From an uncultured Bacilli bacterium (lineage in GTDB: Bacteria; Bacillota_I; Bacilli_A; RF39; UBA660): a DNA stretch of 27,147 nt. Below, in pieces: positions 7,987 to 15,654 of this stretch. The notes under the pieces are model-generated. The model was not told the origin of the DNA. It did not search any database and was given only the letters and a program-made list of their open reading frames with translations. The stretch spans positions 1 to 27,147 of the forward strand of contig CAJUKM010000017.1 of assembly GCA_910587535.1 (NCBI GenBank), given 5' to 3'. The number at the start of each line of letters is the position of its first letter. Position 1 is the stretch's first letter. The translations under genes were made by a program, and so were the position numbers.

Positions 7987-8883
7987 TTACAATTTTTTTA
8001 TATATTCTAAAACGTTCATAGCTGCGATAGTACCATCTGAAGTAGCTGTCGTGAGCTGTCTTACTGTCTTGCTACGACAGTCCCCAGCGACAAATATTCC
8101 ATCTATTTTAGTAAATGTATCTTCAGCTATAAAATACTTTCCATCGTCGACTTTTAAAAGATCGCCTGCTAATGAAGATTCAGCTACCATTCCTATTGCT
8201 AAAAAGAGAGCTTTAACGTCTAAATTTCTCGTTTCATTATTGTTTTTAATCTCTATAGATTCGAGTTCATTTGATCCTATTAACTTAGATACGACTGTAT
8301 CGTATAAGACAGTCACATTATCTTTTTTCATCAAACATTCTTCTAAAACACTTTCACATTTTAGTTTCTCTCCTCTATAAATGACGTAGACATTCTTACA
8401 TAAATCCGATAAGAAAAGTGCATTAGTAACAGCAGTATTAGCGCCGCCTATGACTGCAACATCACTGTCTTTATAGAATGCACCATCACACGTAGCACAA
8501 TAATGTATTCCATTTCCGATCATCTCTTCTTCACCTGAAAGTCCGAGTTTATTATGCCTGACTCCTGTTGCGATTATGACAGTTTTTGCCTCGTAAACAC
8601 TATCTTCCGTATATACTTTTTTTACTTTTCCATCTTCGATTTTTATGACATTTGCAATATCGATCTCGCCACCGAAAGATGTAACTTGATCGTAGAGATT
8701 AGAGGCAAACTCTGCCCCATTTATCTCACTAAATCCTGGATAATTTTGGATCGAGAAAGAGGAGGCAATCTGTCCTCCTATCGTCTCTTTCTCTAGTATT
8801 AATATCTTTTTATTTGCCCTAGCCAAATAAATTCCTGCAGTAAGACCCGCTGGTCCTCCACCTATTATGATAGAATCATACAT
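7987..8883 (-). CDS. trxB: Thioredoxin reductase-like flavoprotein with atypical NADPH-site motifs
   Basis: 298 residues, slightly short for low-Mr thioredoxin reductase (about 310). FAD-binding GGGPAG is at 8-13, the redox-active disulfide CATC at 129-132 (followed by DGAF), and the closing FAD motif VAGDCRSKTVRQLTTATSDG near the C-terminus. The NAD(P) domain departs from the standard: GGANTA (146-151) instead of GxGxxA, and IYRGEKLK (168-175) where the NADPH-phosphate motif HRRxxxR is expected. In known families loss of these motifs accompanies a change of electron donor (for example ferredoxin-linked or NADH use), so NADPH specificity is doubtful. The start codon lies inside the 3' end of nrdD (8-nt overlap), so it is translationally coupled and probably reduces the CPNC domain of that protein. 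Confidence 0.88.
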   Translation of the reverse strand: MYDSIIIGGGPAGLTAGIYLARANKKILILEKETIGGQIASSFSIQNYPGFSEINGAEFASNLYDQVTSFGGEIDIANVIKIEDGKVKKVYTEDSVYEAKTVIIATGVRHNKLGLSGEEEMIGNGIHYCATCDGAFYKDSDVAVIGGANTAVTNALFLSDLCKNVYVIYRGEKLKCESVLEECLMKKDNVTVLYDTVVSKLIGSNELESIEIKNNNETRNLDVKALFLAIGMVAESSLAGDLLKVDDGKYFIAEDTFTKIDGIFVAGDCRSKTVRQLTTATSDGTIAAMNVLEYIKKL

Positions 8884-11221
8884 TGATATCAGTCAATTCT
8901 CCGATATATTTTTTAATGTTAGAAAGATTTCCTATCACAGTAGCTTCTCCATCTTTGACTACGACCAAACTAGGTGCTTGTTTAATTCCAAAACTCAACG
9001 ATTTTTCTTTTTCCACTTCGGCATCGACATAGTCGTATTTTACTTTGGCTTCGTCTAAAAACTTTTTAGCCATCTTACAATTTGGACAAGTCTTAGTTCC
9101 GAACAGATATACGTTATCACAAAGTTCTGTAGTACCTTTGTAGTCGTCTTTATAACAGTTAGTATCGTAAGTCTGTCTCATTTCGAACTCCTTAGATTTA
9201 CCGTTATTCCAATTCTTGACTGGACGATAGTATCCAGTTATTCTACTATAGACCTCTGTTTCTTGACCACATGTCGGACAAGTATTCACTTCTCCTTGGA
9301 TGTATCCATGTTTTTGACATACTGAATATGTAGGAGATAAAGTATAATATGGTAACTTGTAATTCTCTGCGATCTTTTTGACTAGTGAAGCTGCCGCTTT
9401 CCAATCTGGCAAACGCTCTCCTAAGAATGTGTGGAATACTGTTCCAGAAGTATAAAGCGTCTGAAGTTCATCCTGGATATCGAGTGCTTTAAAGATATCG
9501 TCAGTAAATCCTACTGGCAAGTGAGAGCTGTTTGTATAATAAGGTGTCTCGTCGTTTGAAGCAGTTATAATATCTGGATAGTCCTCTTTGTCGTGTTTAG
9601 CAAATCTATAAGAAGTGCTCTCAGCTGGTGTAGCTTCCAAATTATAGAGATCTCCATACTCTTCCTGATAATCGGAAAGTTTCTCTCTCATGTAATTTAA
9701 AACTTCTTTAGTAAACTTCTGCCCTTTTTCATCCGTTAAATCTACTTTTAACCATTTTGCATTTAGGCATGCTTCGTTCATTCCGACTAATCCGATCGTT
9801 GAGAAATGATTGTCGAAGCTTCCTAAATATCTCTTTGTATAAGGATATAAACCTTCGTTTAAAAGTTTAGTTATGATATTACGTTTTACTTTCAAACTGC
9901 GTGCTGCTAAGTCCATAGTCTTCTCGAGTCTTTCGTAGAAATCTTTTTCATCACTTGAAAGATACGCTAATCTAGGCATGTTTATAGTTACTACTCCGAT
10001 CGAACCAGTCGATTCTCCACTACCGAAGAATCCTCCTGATTTCTTTCTTAATTCTCTCAAGTCTAGACGAAGTCTACAGCACATACTTCTTACGTCGGAT
10101 GGTTCCATATCGCTATTTATATAGTTAGAGAAATATGGAGTACCATACTTAGCTGTCATCTCGAATAAAAGTTTGTTATTTTCTGTTTCACTCCAATCGA
10201 AGTTTTCAGTGATAGAATAAGTAGGAATCGGATATTGGAAACCTCTACCGTTCGCATCGCCTTCGATCATTATTTCGATGAAAGCTTTATTTATCATATC
10301 CATCTCTTTTTGGCAATCTTTATATTTGAAGTCTAATTCTTTTCCACCTACTATGCAGTTTAGTTCAGCTAAGTCGTTAGGAACATTCCAGTCCAAAGTG
10401 ACGTTTGTAAACGGAGCTTGAGTTCCCCAACGGCTTGGAGTATTTACACCATATATCAAAGACTGTAAGCATTGTTTAACTTCTTTATAAGATAGATTTT
10501 CATTCTTGACAAACGGCGCAAGATAAGTATCCATAGATGAGAAAGCTTGTGCACCTGCCCATTCGTTTTGTAATATTCCTAAGAAGTTAACCATCTGGTT
10601 ACATAGTGTGCTCAAGTGTTTAGCTGGCGCAGAAGTGATTTTATTAGGAATTCCCCCTAACCCTTCTTGAATGAGCTGTTTTAAACTCCAACCTGCACAA
10701 TAACCTGTTAGCATGGAAAGATCGTGGATGTGAATTTCACAGTTTCTATGTGCGTTTGCAATCTCTTGATCATATACTTCGCTCAACCAGTAGTTTGCTG
10801 TAATTGCGCCTGAATTGCTTAAAATTAATCCACCAACTGAATATGTGACAGTCGAATTTTCTTTTACACGCCAGTCAGTAACATTTACATAACTGTTGAC
10901 GACATTTTTATAATCTAAAATAGTAGATTGAACAGATCTCTGTTTTTCTCTCCACTTTCTATATAATATATATGCCTTAGCGACTTCTGCATAACCGGCA
11001 GATGAGAGTACTTTTTCGACACTATCTTGGATATCTTCGATATCGATGATATTATCTTTAATCTTAGATTCAAAATCTGCTGTAACTTTCAAAGCCAAAA
11101 AGTCTATTACGTTTTCATCGTATTTTTTATCTTCAGCATCGAATGCTTTGATCATTGCAACCTTTATTTTCTCTATGTTGAATGCTACTATTTTTCCATT
11201 TCTTTTTCTAACTTTATACAT
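8876..11221 (-). CDS. nrdD: Anaerobic (class III) ribonucleoside-triphosphate reductase fused to a glutaredoxin-like domain
   Basis: 781 residues. It converts NTPs to dNTPs by glycyl-radical chemistry under anaerobic conditions. Order: ATP-cone (about 3-90; VRKRNGKIVAFNIEKIK), ten-stranded barrel with IHIHDLSMLTGYC (Cys175) and finger-loop CCRLRLD (Cys381/382) leading to VTINMPRLA, zinc ribbon (Cys635, His638, Cys648, Cys651), radical loop RITGYYRPV with Gly663, then an appended domain from about 703. That domain has CPNC (712-715) and a cis-Pro segment KQAPSLVV, like glutaredoxin/NrdH/thioredoxin. The core resembles the Thermotoga-type, thiol-reduced NrdD rather than the formate-using E. coli/T4 type. 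ATG start with GAAGGAAG upstream, 23 nt after nrdG; trxB overlaps its end. The appended domain suggests a built-in electron donor. Confidence 0.95.
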   Translation of the reverse strand: MYKVRKRNGKIVAFNIEKIKVAMIKAFDAEDKKYDENVIDFLALKVTADFESKIKDNIIDIEDIQDSVEKVLSSAGYAEVAKAYILYRKWREKQRSVQSTILDYKNVVNSYVNVTDWRVKENSTVTYSVGGLILSNSGAITANYWLSEVYDQEIANAHRNCEIHIHDLSMLTGYCAGWSLKQLIQEGLGGIPNKITSAPAKHLSTLCNQMVNFLGILQNEWAGAQAFSSMDTYLAPFVKNENLSYKEVKQCLQSLIYGVNTPSRWGTQAPFTNVTLDWNVPNDLAELNCIVGGKELDFKYKDCQKEMDMINKAFIEIMIEGDANGRGFQYPIPTYSITENFDWSETENNKLLFEMTAKYGTPYFSNYINSDMEPSDVRSMCCRLRLDLRELRKKSGGFFGSGESTGSIGVVTINMPRLAYLSSDEKDFYERLEKTMDLAARSLKVKRNIITKLLNEGLYPYTKRYLGSFDNHFSTIGLVGMNEACLNAKWLKVDLTDEKGQKFTKEVLNYMREKLSDYQEEYGDLYNLEATPAESTSYRFAKHDKEDYPDIITASNDETPYYTNSSHLPVGFTDDIFKALDIQDELQTLYTSGTVFHTFLGERLPDWKAAASLVKKIAENYKLPYYTLSPTYSVCQKHGYIQGEVNTCPTCGQETEVYSRITGYYRPVKNWNNGKSKEFEMRQTYDTNCYKDDYKGTTELCDNVYLFGTKTCPNCKMAKKFLDEAKVKYDYVDAEVEKEKSLSFGIKQAPSLVVVKDGEATVIGNLSNIKKYIGELTDINV

Positions 11222-11244
11222 TTTTTCTTCCTTCTTTCTATTTT

Positions 11245-11928
11245 CTATAATCCTCGCACACCGGCATTTAGATATTTTTCTTTCAATTTTCTTTCTAACT
11301 CTACTAATTCATTTTCGCTGAATCCTTCTAACTCTCTTTTTAAAACTCCCTCCGAATTTTCGAAGTTTTGGACGAAGAATTTCGAAGGACTGACATATTC
11401 GGCGATCTTATCGATCTTTCCATAATCGTGATAGTCCTTTACGATCGTCGTTCTAAATTCGTGATCTATACCAGATGCTTTTATCACTTCGATGCTTCTT
11501 TTCATCTTCTCCACATCGACATTAAAAACACCAGTAATTCCTTCATAATCGTCAAAAGTATTCTTTATGTCCATCGCAATATAATCTATAAGTCCGTCTT
11601 CTATCAAGTCTTCGATTACTTTAGGATTTGAACCGTTGGTATCTAGTTTCACCGCAAGTCCCATGTGTTTACACTTTCGTATAAACTCTTTTAAATCTGG
11701 CTGTATTGTCGGTTCCCCTCCACTTATTACGACTCCGTCTAACATCTTCTTCCGCTTATTCAAATAGTCGATGACTTCTTCTGTCTCTATTTGCCCCTCT
11801 TCGTTATCTAGTAGATCGCTGTTATGACAAAATGGACATCTAAAATTACAACCCTGAGTAAAAACTATCGCTGCCATCTTTCCCGGAAAATCTAGAAGAG
11901 TCAACTTCTGTAAACCGCTAATTCTCAT
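11245..11928 (-). CDS. nrdG: Radical-SAM activating enzyme of anaerobic ribonucleotide reductase
   Basis: 227 residues. NrdG uses S-adenosylmethionine and a 4Fe-4S cluster to place the glycyl radical on NrdD. The cluster motif CNFRCPFC (Cys27, Cys31, Cys34) has the radical-SAM CxxxCxxC spacing and is preceded by LTLLDFPGKMAAIVFTQG, typical of this activase group. The SAM-binding GGEPT motif follows near 70 and a conserved KLDTNG near 94. Length fits the NrdG2-type (about 230) rather than the short E. coli form of about 155. Its ATG overlaps the stop of the upstream NrdD-like gene (ATGA) and nrdD follows 23 nt later, so the three are made together. The ATPase-free, single-domain form means no additional ferredoxin domain is present. 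Confidence 0.95.
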   Translation of the reverse strand: MRISGLQKLTLLDFPGKMAAIVFTQGCNFRCPFCHNSDLLDNEEGQIETEEVIDYLNKRKKMLDGVVISGGEPTIQPDLKEFIRKCKHMGLAVKLDTNGSNPKVIEDLIEDGLIDYIAMDIKNTFDDYEGITGVFNVDVEKMKRSIEVIKASGIDHEFRTTIVKDYHDYGKIDKIAEYVSPSKFFVQNFENSEGVLKRELEGFSENELVELERKLKEKYLNAGVRGL

Positions 11929-13874
11929 TTCATAACCTTTTCTTTATTTTTAAATCTCACAAATTTTATACCGCTCTTATAGTAAGAAGCGATAACTTTA
12001 TGAACTTTTGATATGCTCGCATTTTTTTGTAATGAGCGTTCTATAGTATTTCCACCCTTAAAAAATAGTCCGATTTTAGAAAGTTTATCGTAATCTTCTC
12101 TTATACTTTTTAAATTGCTAACTAGATCGTACTTGTTTTTATTCTTCTGATCTTTTTGAACTCCATAGATGGCTTTATCGAATGCGATAAATTCTTTTCG
12201 TACCTCTTCTTCGCACGACTCACATATCATGAAATTGAGTTTTGTACTCTTCGAAAATTCGTCCACTTTTTTATTTGCATATTTTAAAATCTCTATCAAG
12301 AATTCATATCTTTCATCATCATCTTCGCGCATAATGGTAACCGCTTCTAAAAGACCGCTGAGCCCGACGTTCAAGTTGCTATTCTTTATGACCTTACGGA
12401 CTTTTTGACCAGGCAGCAATCTCTCATCGCCTGTTATATTGCCAGTAAAAAGATAATTGTAATTGTCTTTGTTTTTATTTCCGATGAATTCGAATGTCAT
12501 CAAAAGTTCGTTTTTAACTAATTCCAATATTTCATCGAACTTTGTCATAAATTGAGAATCTTTAGAGCCCATACATTCTAGTGCTAATCTAGTCATGTTT
12601 ATAGATGTCGTTGCAACGACTAATCTTCCCAGTGAAGAACATTCATCGTCGTTATAGTTTTCATAAATGCGAATGCCATTTTCAAAGTAATCGACAGATT
12701 CATCTTCAAAAGCAAATGATATAGATAATTCTCGACCCTTTACTAGGAGTTCCTCTACTCTTTCTAAAACTGCATCATCGATTTTTACTACGTTTAATAT
12801 GAAGTGTAATTTTGTGGTATCTACATCGCTTTCTAGATATCTCAATATGACTTCATTTACTATCTTACCTGCGACGCTTTTATTAGAACCAAATCCTATA
12901 CTAAATCCATACGTATCTTTTATTCTATTCAATCTGTCGAACAGATTTACAAGTCTTTTTTCGATCAACTCTTCAAGTATTCGTAGTGCATCATCTATAG
13001 CAGTCTGAAATATGTTTTTCACAACAGTCGATGCGATAACTACGTCGAACTCTTCAACATCTACTACTATGTCGTGAAATTTGTCGATCTGTCCCTCTAT
13101 CTTTTTAACGTTTATATATTCGTTAAATCCGTTCAAAGAAAGATAACTTATCAAACGTTCCCTCAAGTACTCTTTAAATCTTTTTATCGCCCACTTCTCT
13201 AAAAGAGTGTCGATCTTTGGTATATTTATTTCTCCTGCGATTTCACTTTTCAAGCCTACCAAATGACTATACAGATCTTCTAACGTATCCTCATCTTTTA
13301 ATACAGCATCTAGTTTAGGATGAATTTGACTCATCTTTCCTAGTGGAAAAGTCTCTATGTCGTGGATGAATATCCTTCCTTCTTCGTGAGCTCTTAAGAA
13401 TTTATTATCTATGACATAAGATTTTGCATATTCTCCCGCTACTGTGGCACCACATTTTAAAAGAATTTCTGTAGGACTATAGTTTGCATCGGTTTTTAAG
13501 ATATCGCTATCGGCAATTTTTTCCATTGCTTTAGCAAATTTATGCTGTTGTTTTATTTTGAAAACTTTTCTCGATTCTGCTCTCTTCTGACGATATTCGC
13601 TAAAAGCCGTAAAGACTTCTTCGCTCACTCTCTTCATCTCTCGTTCGATGATATCTTGTATATCCTCTACGTTTATAGTTTTTCTATCTACATAGTTCTT
13701 TTCGAGATAGTCTAAAACGTTTTCATATATTTTATTTACATCCTTTTCGTCGTATTCTCCAAACACGTTATCGTAGGCTTTTTTAATAACTATGGCGATC
13801 TTATATCCGTTAAAGCTTACCCTTTGCCCGCTTCGTTTAACTACGATTAATTCGTCAAATATATCTTTTCTCAA
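11925..13874 (-). CDS. NrdD-like protein without catalytic residues (apparent pseudoenzyme) with ATP-cone
   Basis: 649 residues. An ATP-cone (about 9-100; VVKRSGQRVSFNGYKIAIVI) precedes a recognisable NrdD barrel: SPTEILLKCGATVAGEYA (133-150), AHEEGRIFIHDIETF (162-176), ATTSINMTRLALE (421-433), NLNVGLSGLLEAVTI (500-514), KKVDEFSKSTKLNF (535-548). The first-barrel cysteine region reads FPLGKMSQIHPKL (no Cys), the finger-loop position expected to be GCR reads GIR (400-402), and the chain stops where the zinc ribbon and glycyl-radical loop should begin. By eye it is closer to formate-type NrdD than to the downstream NrdD. It begins at TTG, chosen because GGAGG lies 7 nt upstream, and ends in a 4-nt overlap with nrdG. 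The reading frame is long and undamaged, so it is not decaying. A regulatory or scaffolding role is inference. Confidence 0.85.
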   Translation of the reverse strand: MRKDIFDELIVVKRSGQRVSFNGYKIAIVIKKAYDNVFGEYDEKDVNKIYENVLDYLEKNYVDRKTINVEDIQDIIEREMKRVSEEVFTAFSEYRQKRAESRKVFKIKQQHKFAKAMEKIADSDILKTDANYSPTEILLKCGATVAGEYAKSYVIDNKFLRAHEEGRIFIHDIETFPLGKMSQIHPKLDAVLKDEDTLEDLYSHLVGLKSEIAGEINIPKIDTLLEKWAIKRFKEYLRERLISYLSLNGFNEYINVKKIEGQIDKFHDIVVDVEEFDVVIASTVVKNIFQTAIDDALRILEELIEKRLVNLFDRLNRIKDTYGFSIGFGSNKSVAGKIVNEVILRYLESDVDTTKLHFILNVVKIDDAVLERVEELLVKGRELSISFAFEDESVDYFENGIRIYENYNDDECSSLGRLVVATTSINMTRLALECMGSKDSQFMTKFDEILELVKNELLMTFEFIGNKNKDNYNYLFTGNITGDERLLPGQKVRKVIKNSNLNVGLSGLLEAVTIMREDDDERYEFLIEILKYANKKVDEFSKSTKLNFMICESCEEEVRKEFIAFDKAIYGVQKDQKNKNKYDLVSNLKSIREDYDKLSKIGLFFKGGNTIERSLQKNASISKVHKVIASYYKSGIKFVRFKNKEKVMK

Positions 13875-13907
13875 ACACCCACCTCCAACTGTTCTTCTAT
13901 TACATCC

Positions 13908-13936
13908 ATCATAACAAGTATAACGATAGTAGTCAA
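13908..13936 (-). promoter_or_regulatory. Strong promoter of the nrd operon
   Basis: Minus strand: -35 TTGACT (13931-13936), 17-nt spacer, -10 TATGAT (13908-13913). Transcription would start near 13901, leaving about 27 nt before the TTG start with its GGAGG site. I looked for a NrdR-box palindrome here and did not find one. The DNA upstream to 14016 is A/T runs without a clear terminator for the preceding gene. Confidence 0.75.
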
Positions 13937-14016
13937 TGTTTTTTTTGATAAAAAATAATTTTTTTAAAAAGTTTACGTTTTGTCTAGTTATAATTTTTTG
14001 CCAAAAAAAACATTAG

Positions 14017-14286
14017 CTATTTGCTGTCGTTTAATCTTGTCTCTAACATCTTTTCAAACGCTCTAAGACCGTAGACTTTATTGTAATAATTAGAATACTC
14101 GTTTAGATGAGCTAAAGCTATTTTGGCAGTTACTATCAAGTCGTCATTTGTTACGTTAGTCTTTTTATCCACCGTTCCATGTTCGAGTTCTATGTTTATT
14201 CCGTCTAACCACTCTTCCGGTGTAAAACCTTCAAAACGTACTCCTAAAATTTCTGCCGCCAAATAGGCATCTTTTAAATTAAACAT
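14017..14286 (-). CDS. DUF5661-like small protein
   Basis: 89 residues, unknown function. The centre matches what I recall of the DUF5661 family: an acidic IELEHGT segment, then TNVTNDDLIVTAKIALAHLNE and a Tyr-rich tail segment YSNYYNKVYG. It is predicted soluble and helical, with no signal peptide, membrane span or cysteine. ATG start with TTGGAGTG 6 nt upstream. It sits just past the terminator of the preceding cluster and before the nrd promoter, so it may depend on readthrough; no strong promoter is visible in the 61 nt upstream. The family assignment is from memory of the motif and the function is not known. Confidence 0.75.
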   Translation of the reverse strand: MFNLKDAYLAAEILGVRFEGFTPEEWLDGINIELEHGTVDKKTNVTNDDLIVTAKIALAHLNEYSNYYNKVYGLRAFEKMLETRLNDSK

Positions 14287-14320
14287 CTGATCACTCCAAT
14301 AAAATATATGATTAAAACAT

Positions 14321-14345
14321 AAAAAAAGAAGACTGTGTCGTCTTC
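14321..14345 (-). terminator. Intrinsic terminator of the accessory cluster
   Basis: Perfect 6-bp stem (14340-14345 with 14328-14333, 6-nt loop TGTGTC/GACACA) starting 2 nt after the stop codon, followed on the minus strand by seven T's. Confidence 0.8.
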
Positions 14346-14347
14346 AA

Positions 14348-14653
14348 TTATACTTTTGCCTCTGTCATCTCTAACGCACAGTTTAACATCTTTCGGTGGT
14401 TATCGAACAATTTGATCTTATCTAAATTGTTTTTATCGACTAGGATGCAAGTATGTTTCCTTTTTTCACTACTATCGATATCTTTTTGCGCTAAAGAATT
14501 CAACTCGACTAGATATGGATAATATACTGCTTCTCTATTTTGGTTTTTATGCTCTACAAAAAATCTAGAGACGTTTATGGCATCGACTGGTTTTATACTT
14601 TTTATGTCATAGTAACCAGTCTCTTCAAAATAGAATTTTATATTATCTTCCAT
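14348..14653 (-). CDS. Small unknown protein
   Basis: 101 residues, not recognised. No signal peptide or membrane segment; mixed alpha/beta composition with several Tyr, Asn and charged residues, and two cysteines in the C-terminal half (KHTCILVDKNN and MLNCALEM). It begins 5 nt after the stop of the lipoprotein gene and ends 2 nt before a terminator, so it is the last gene of that transcript. The ribosome site AGGTAAGATAG overlaps the end of the lipoprotein gene, which argues for translational coupling. No function is proposed. Confidence 0.7.
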   Translation of the reverse strand: MEDNIKFYFEETGYYDIKSIKPVDAINVSRFFVEHKNQNREAVYYPYLVELNSLAQKDIDSSEKRKHTCILVDKNNLDKIKLFDNHRKMLNCALEMTEAKV

Positions 14654-14658
14654 CTATC

Positions 14659-15195
14659 TTACCTATAACTTGCTACAGTACATTTTCCACTTTTGTTATT
14701 GATCGTAGCACCTAATCTTTGACCGTTTTTATCAGTCCATACATATCCTTTTGATGAAGAAGTTTTACTGTCGAGCGTTCCTTCTGCACCAATTTTTTCA
14801 ACTAATTCTTCATAAGTAACTCCCTTGTTCAACATCTCTTTGAGTTCACTATGACTTGGCAAAGTTACATTTTCATCTTTGAGAGTTTCCTTATCTATAG
14901 TAGCTTGTAGTATTTGATTATCTCCACTAGGCTTTAAGGTTATCCAGTTTTTAGAGTCCAATTTCCAAGTGACTTCACCACTATACTCACTAGTCTCTCC
15001 TTCAAAACCGATGATTTCGTTGATCTCTTCTTTTGTGTTATCTACTTCTATTTTTTTAATACATTCGACTACTGTACAATTACCTTTCGGTTTCTCCTCA
15101 GGCTTTTCTTCCATTTTCTCTTCCGCACATCCTGTAACGAGTAGGAGTAAGAAAGTACAAGTTACAATTCCCCAAAACATTTTTTTTAATTTCAT
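14659..15195 (-). CDS. Lipoprotein with two BLIP-like repeats
   Basis: 178 residues. A type II signal peptide ends in the lipobox LVTGC, with lipidated Cys23, followed by an acidic/Pro linker (EEKMEEKPEEKPKG), so it should be anchored on the outer face of the membrane. The mature part contains two similar units of about 55 residues: one around 50-105 (TKEEINEIIG ... VTWKLDSKNWITL) and one around 122-178 (TYEELVEKIGAEGTL ... YVWTDKNGQRLGATI). The pattern 'x-EE-[IL]-x-E-[KI]-IG-x-x-G ... [YV]-x-W' is that of the BLIP / SmpA-OmlA-like fold, often a protein-binding module. The ligand is unknown. It follows the two-TM gene after 16 nt and precedes the 101-residue gene by 5 nt. Confidence 0.8.
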   Translation of the reverse strand: MKLKKMFWGIVTCTFLLLLVTGCAEEKMEEKPEEKPKGNCTVVECIKKIEVDNTKEEINEIIGFEGETSEYSGEVTWKLDSKNWITLKPSGDNQILQATIDKETLKDENVTLPSHSELKEMLNKGVTYEELVEKIGAEGTLDSKTSSSKGYVWTDKNGQRLGATINNKSGKCTVASYR

Positions 15196-15211
15196 TTTAA
15201 AATCCTTCTTT

Positions 15212-15631
15212 CTAATTTTTACTTTTTACCTTTGACATATAAATAGATGATGCCATAATCATACCAAACGTTCCGAACAAAAATACGAAATAGACGATTG
15301 CTGTGGGAGAACTCGATTTAATCCCTTCTTCGTTAGCGTATAATTTGTCGTTATAGAGTAGTGCCTTTACACTCGCACCCTTATAATATCCCGAAAGTCC
15401 GTGAACATTTTGCAGTTCGTATTCTTTTCCTTCATATCGAACTTTAACTTTATAAAAAGTAGTTCTATTGTGTGTATTTTTATTGATTAAATCTTTGCTA
15501 GAAGTATCAGTGACGATTGCAGTAACCAGATCGTATTCTACTTCTACGTTATTCATCTTAAACCAAAATATGATCGCGAGTACTAGACAGACACCTGTAA
15601 GAGCCCACATCAATCCAACTCTCTTTTTCAA
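15212..15631 (-). CDS. Two-span membrane protein with an extracytoplasmic beta domain (DUF3592-like)
   Basis: 139 residues. Membrane segments at about 7-25 and 109-131 flank a beta-rich domain (VTAIVTDTSS ... YKVKVRYEGKEYEL ... GASVKALLYND), an arrangement typical of DUF3592-like proteins of unknown function. The start shown is TTG; an in-frame TAG just upstream excludes an earlier start. An AGGAGGAG element overlapping the end of the ATPase gene lies 12-14 nt away, rather far, and ATG at residue 8 is an alternative start. The gene begins 23 nt after the AAA_14 gene and is followed after 16 nt by the lipoprotein gene, so all are probably cotranscribed. The family link is tentative. Confidence 0.65.
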   Translation of the reverse strand: MKKRVGLMWALTGVCLVLAIIFWFKMNNVEVEYDLVTAIVTDTSSKDLINKNTHNRTTFYKVKVRYEGKEYELQNVHGLSGYYKGASVKALLYNDKLYANEEGIKSSSPTAIVYFVFLFGTFGMIMASSIYMSKVKSKN

Positions 15632-15654
15632 AAGTACCTAAAACTCCTCCTAAA

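Noticed and set aside
7907..8380. 157-residue open frame on the plus strand
   Set aside because: It is mostly antisense to trxB, has low-complexity Phe/Ser-rich composition, no ribosome site, and trxB is certain.
11027..11425. 132-residue plus-strand frame across the nrdD-nrdG junction
   Set aside because: Antisense to two confirmed genes and made of Phe/Ser/Tyr-rich low-complexity sequence, as expected from the reverse of AT-rich coding DNA.
11925..13874. NrdD-like gene as a decaying pseudogene
   Set aside because: The frame is long and undamaged, has a strong promoter and ribosome site and overlaps nrdG precisely; loss of catalytic residues without loss of the frame fits a retained protein better.
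13908..13960. NrdR-box regulatory site in the nrd promoter
   Set aside because: No 16-bp palindrome of the NrdR type could be found by eye near the -10/-35 elements.
13937..14016. Terminator for the DUF5661 gene
   Set aside because: There are T-runs but only 3-bp stems or A/T-only pairing; not enough to call.
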